A stretch of DNA of 62,783 nucleotides from Spiroplasma endosymbiont of Danaus chrysippus (GTDB lineage: Bacteria; Bacillota_I; Bacilli_A; Mycoplasmatales; VBWQ01). This document shows, in pieces, positions 62,660 through 62,783 of the stretch. The stretch covers positions 1 to 62,783 of the forward strand of contig NZ_CADDIL010000001.1 of assembly GCF_902809815.1 (NCBI RefSeq), written 5' to 3'. The notes below the pieces were generated by a model, which saw nothing but the letters and a program-made list of their open reading frames with translations, made no database searches and was not told where the DNA came from. The position numbers and the translations under genes are program-made. Position 1 is the first letter of the stretch. Each line of letters starts with the position of its first letter.

Positions 62660-62783
62660 TCTTGTGATAACTTTTTGCAAAAGTTTTCTTTTTGGGAGCG
62701 TTTTTCAAACGCGGACTTTTTCTTTTTAAAAAGAAAAAGTCTTTTTTCTCTCTCCCACCCGTAACATCTGACCACTCTCTTTC
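62660..62783. repeat. Duplicate of the 47.8-kb hairpin region, cut by window end
   Basis: Carries the same GCGTTT/AAACGC and GACTTTTTC/GAAAAAGTC stems and TCTCTCTCCCACCC as 47.8 kb, then diverges after CCCACCC into GTAACATCTGACC. So the module duplication covers rep, the relaxation-like gene and its upstream hairpins. Confidence 0.8.

Overview
The window reads as Spiroplasma DNA, most likely from the citri/poulsonii group. AT content is very high, TGA is used as tryptophan in almost every long gene, and there are plectrovirus (SpV1/SVTS2-like) genes, Spiroplasma-type lipoproteins and a soj/TraG/TraE plasmid backbone. The species assignment is inference. I saw no rRNA, tRNA or CRISPR array.

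Layout. 1-9.1 kb: part of a tailed-type prophage. It has the end of a large structural protein, a small membrane protein and a minus-strand early operon (ERF annealing protein, RuvC-like resolvase, small Cys-rich proteins). Between the structural and early genes sits an intact 769-aa ribosome-inactivating protein (RIP). An IS256-family element interrupts the ERF gene with an exact 8-bp target duplication. 9.2-10.4 kb: a structured, G-rich intergenic region and an IS3-type transposase. 10.5-13.2 kb: an ABC exporter pair. 13.3-14.4 kb: two broken hairpin-led cargo genes. 14.7-27.0 kb: core chromosome (lipoprotein, DEAD-box helicase, rnhC, acpS, pyrimidine phosphorylase, lipoprotein, scpA-scpB-rluB), with an unrecognised 723-aa protein inserted. 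27.1-28.2 kb: a second RIP. 29.0-37.1 kb: an integrated plectrovirus (HUH Rep, small membrane proteins, Zot-like ATPase, coiled-coil protein, GC-rich hairpin cluster) broken by an IS256 remnant. 37.3-41.4 kb: nested and inverted IS256 copies. 41.4-62.8 kb: integrated conjugative-plasmid DNA with scrambled fragments at its left edge, two Rep initiator modules (one with iterons), a KAP NTPase, an S1-domain protein, VirD4-, VirB4-, VirB6- and VirB2-like transfer genes, a phase-variable propeller adhesin and ParA with a likely partner.

How it fits together. The two RIPs are translation toxins of the kind known in insect-associated Spiroplasma. RIP1 has the layout of an AB toxin: a RIP domain, then a Cys-flanked loop holding an R-G-K-R site, then a C-terminal region with propeller-type repeats like those of the plasmid adhesins. 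It lies inside a prophage, recalling Shiga-toxin phages. RIP2 and several virus-like genes share a leader made of a terminator-like hairpin followed by a GAAAGG-type ribosome site, and some also share a Pro/Ser-Thr-Ser C-terminal tail. This suggests a common viral cargo origin. The plasmid segment carries transfer, partition and surface genes. It contains two possible on/off or rearrangement devices: a (TA)6 tract that puts the adhesin out of frame, and a perfect 32-bp inverted repeat that splits the VirB6-like gene.
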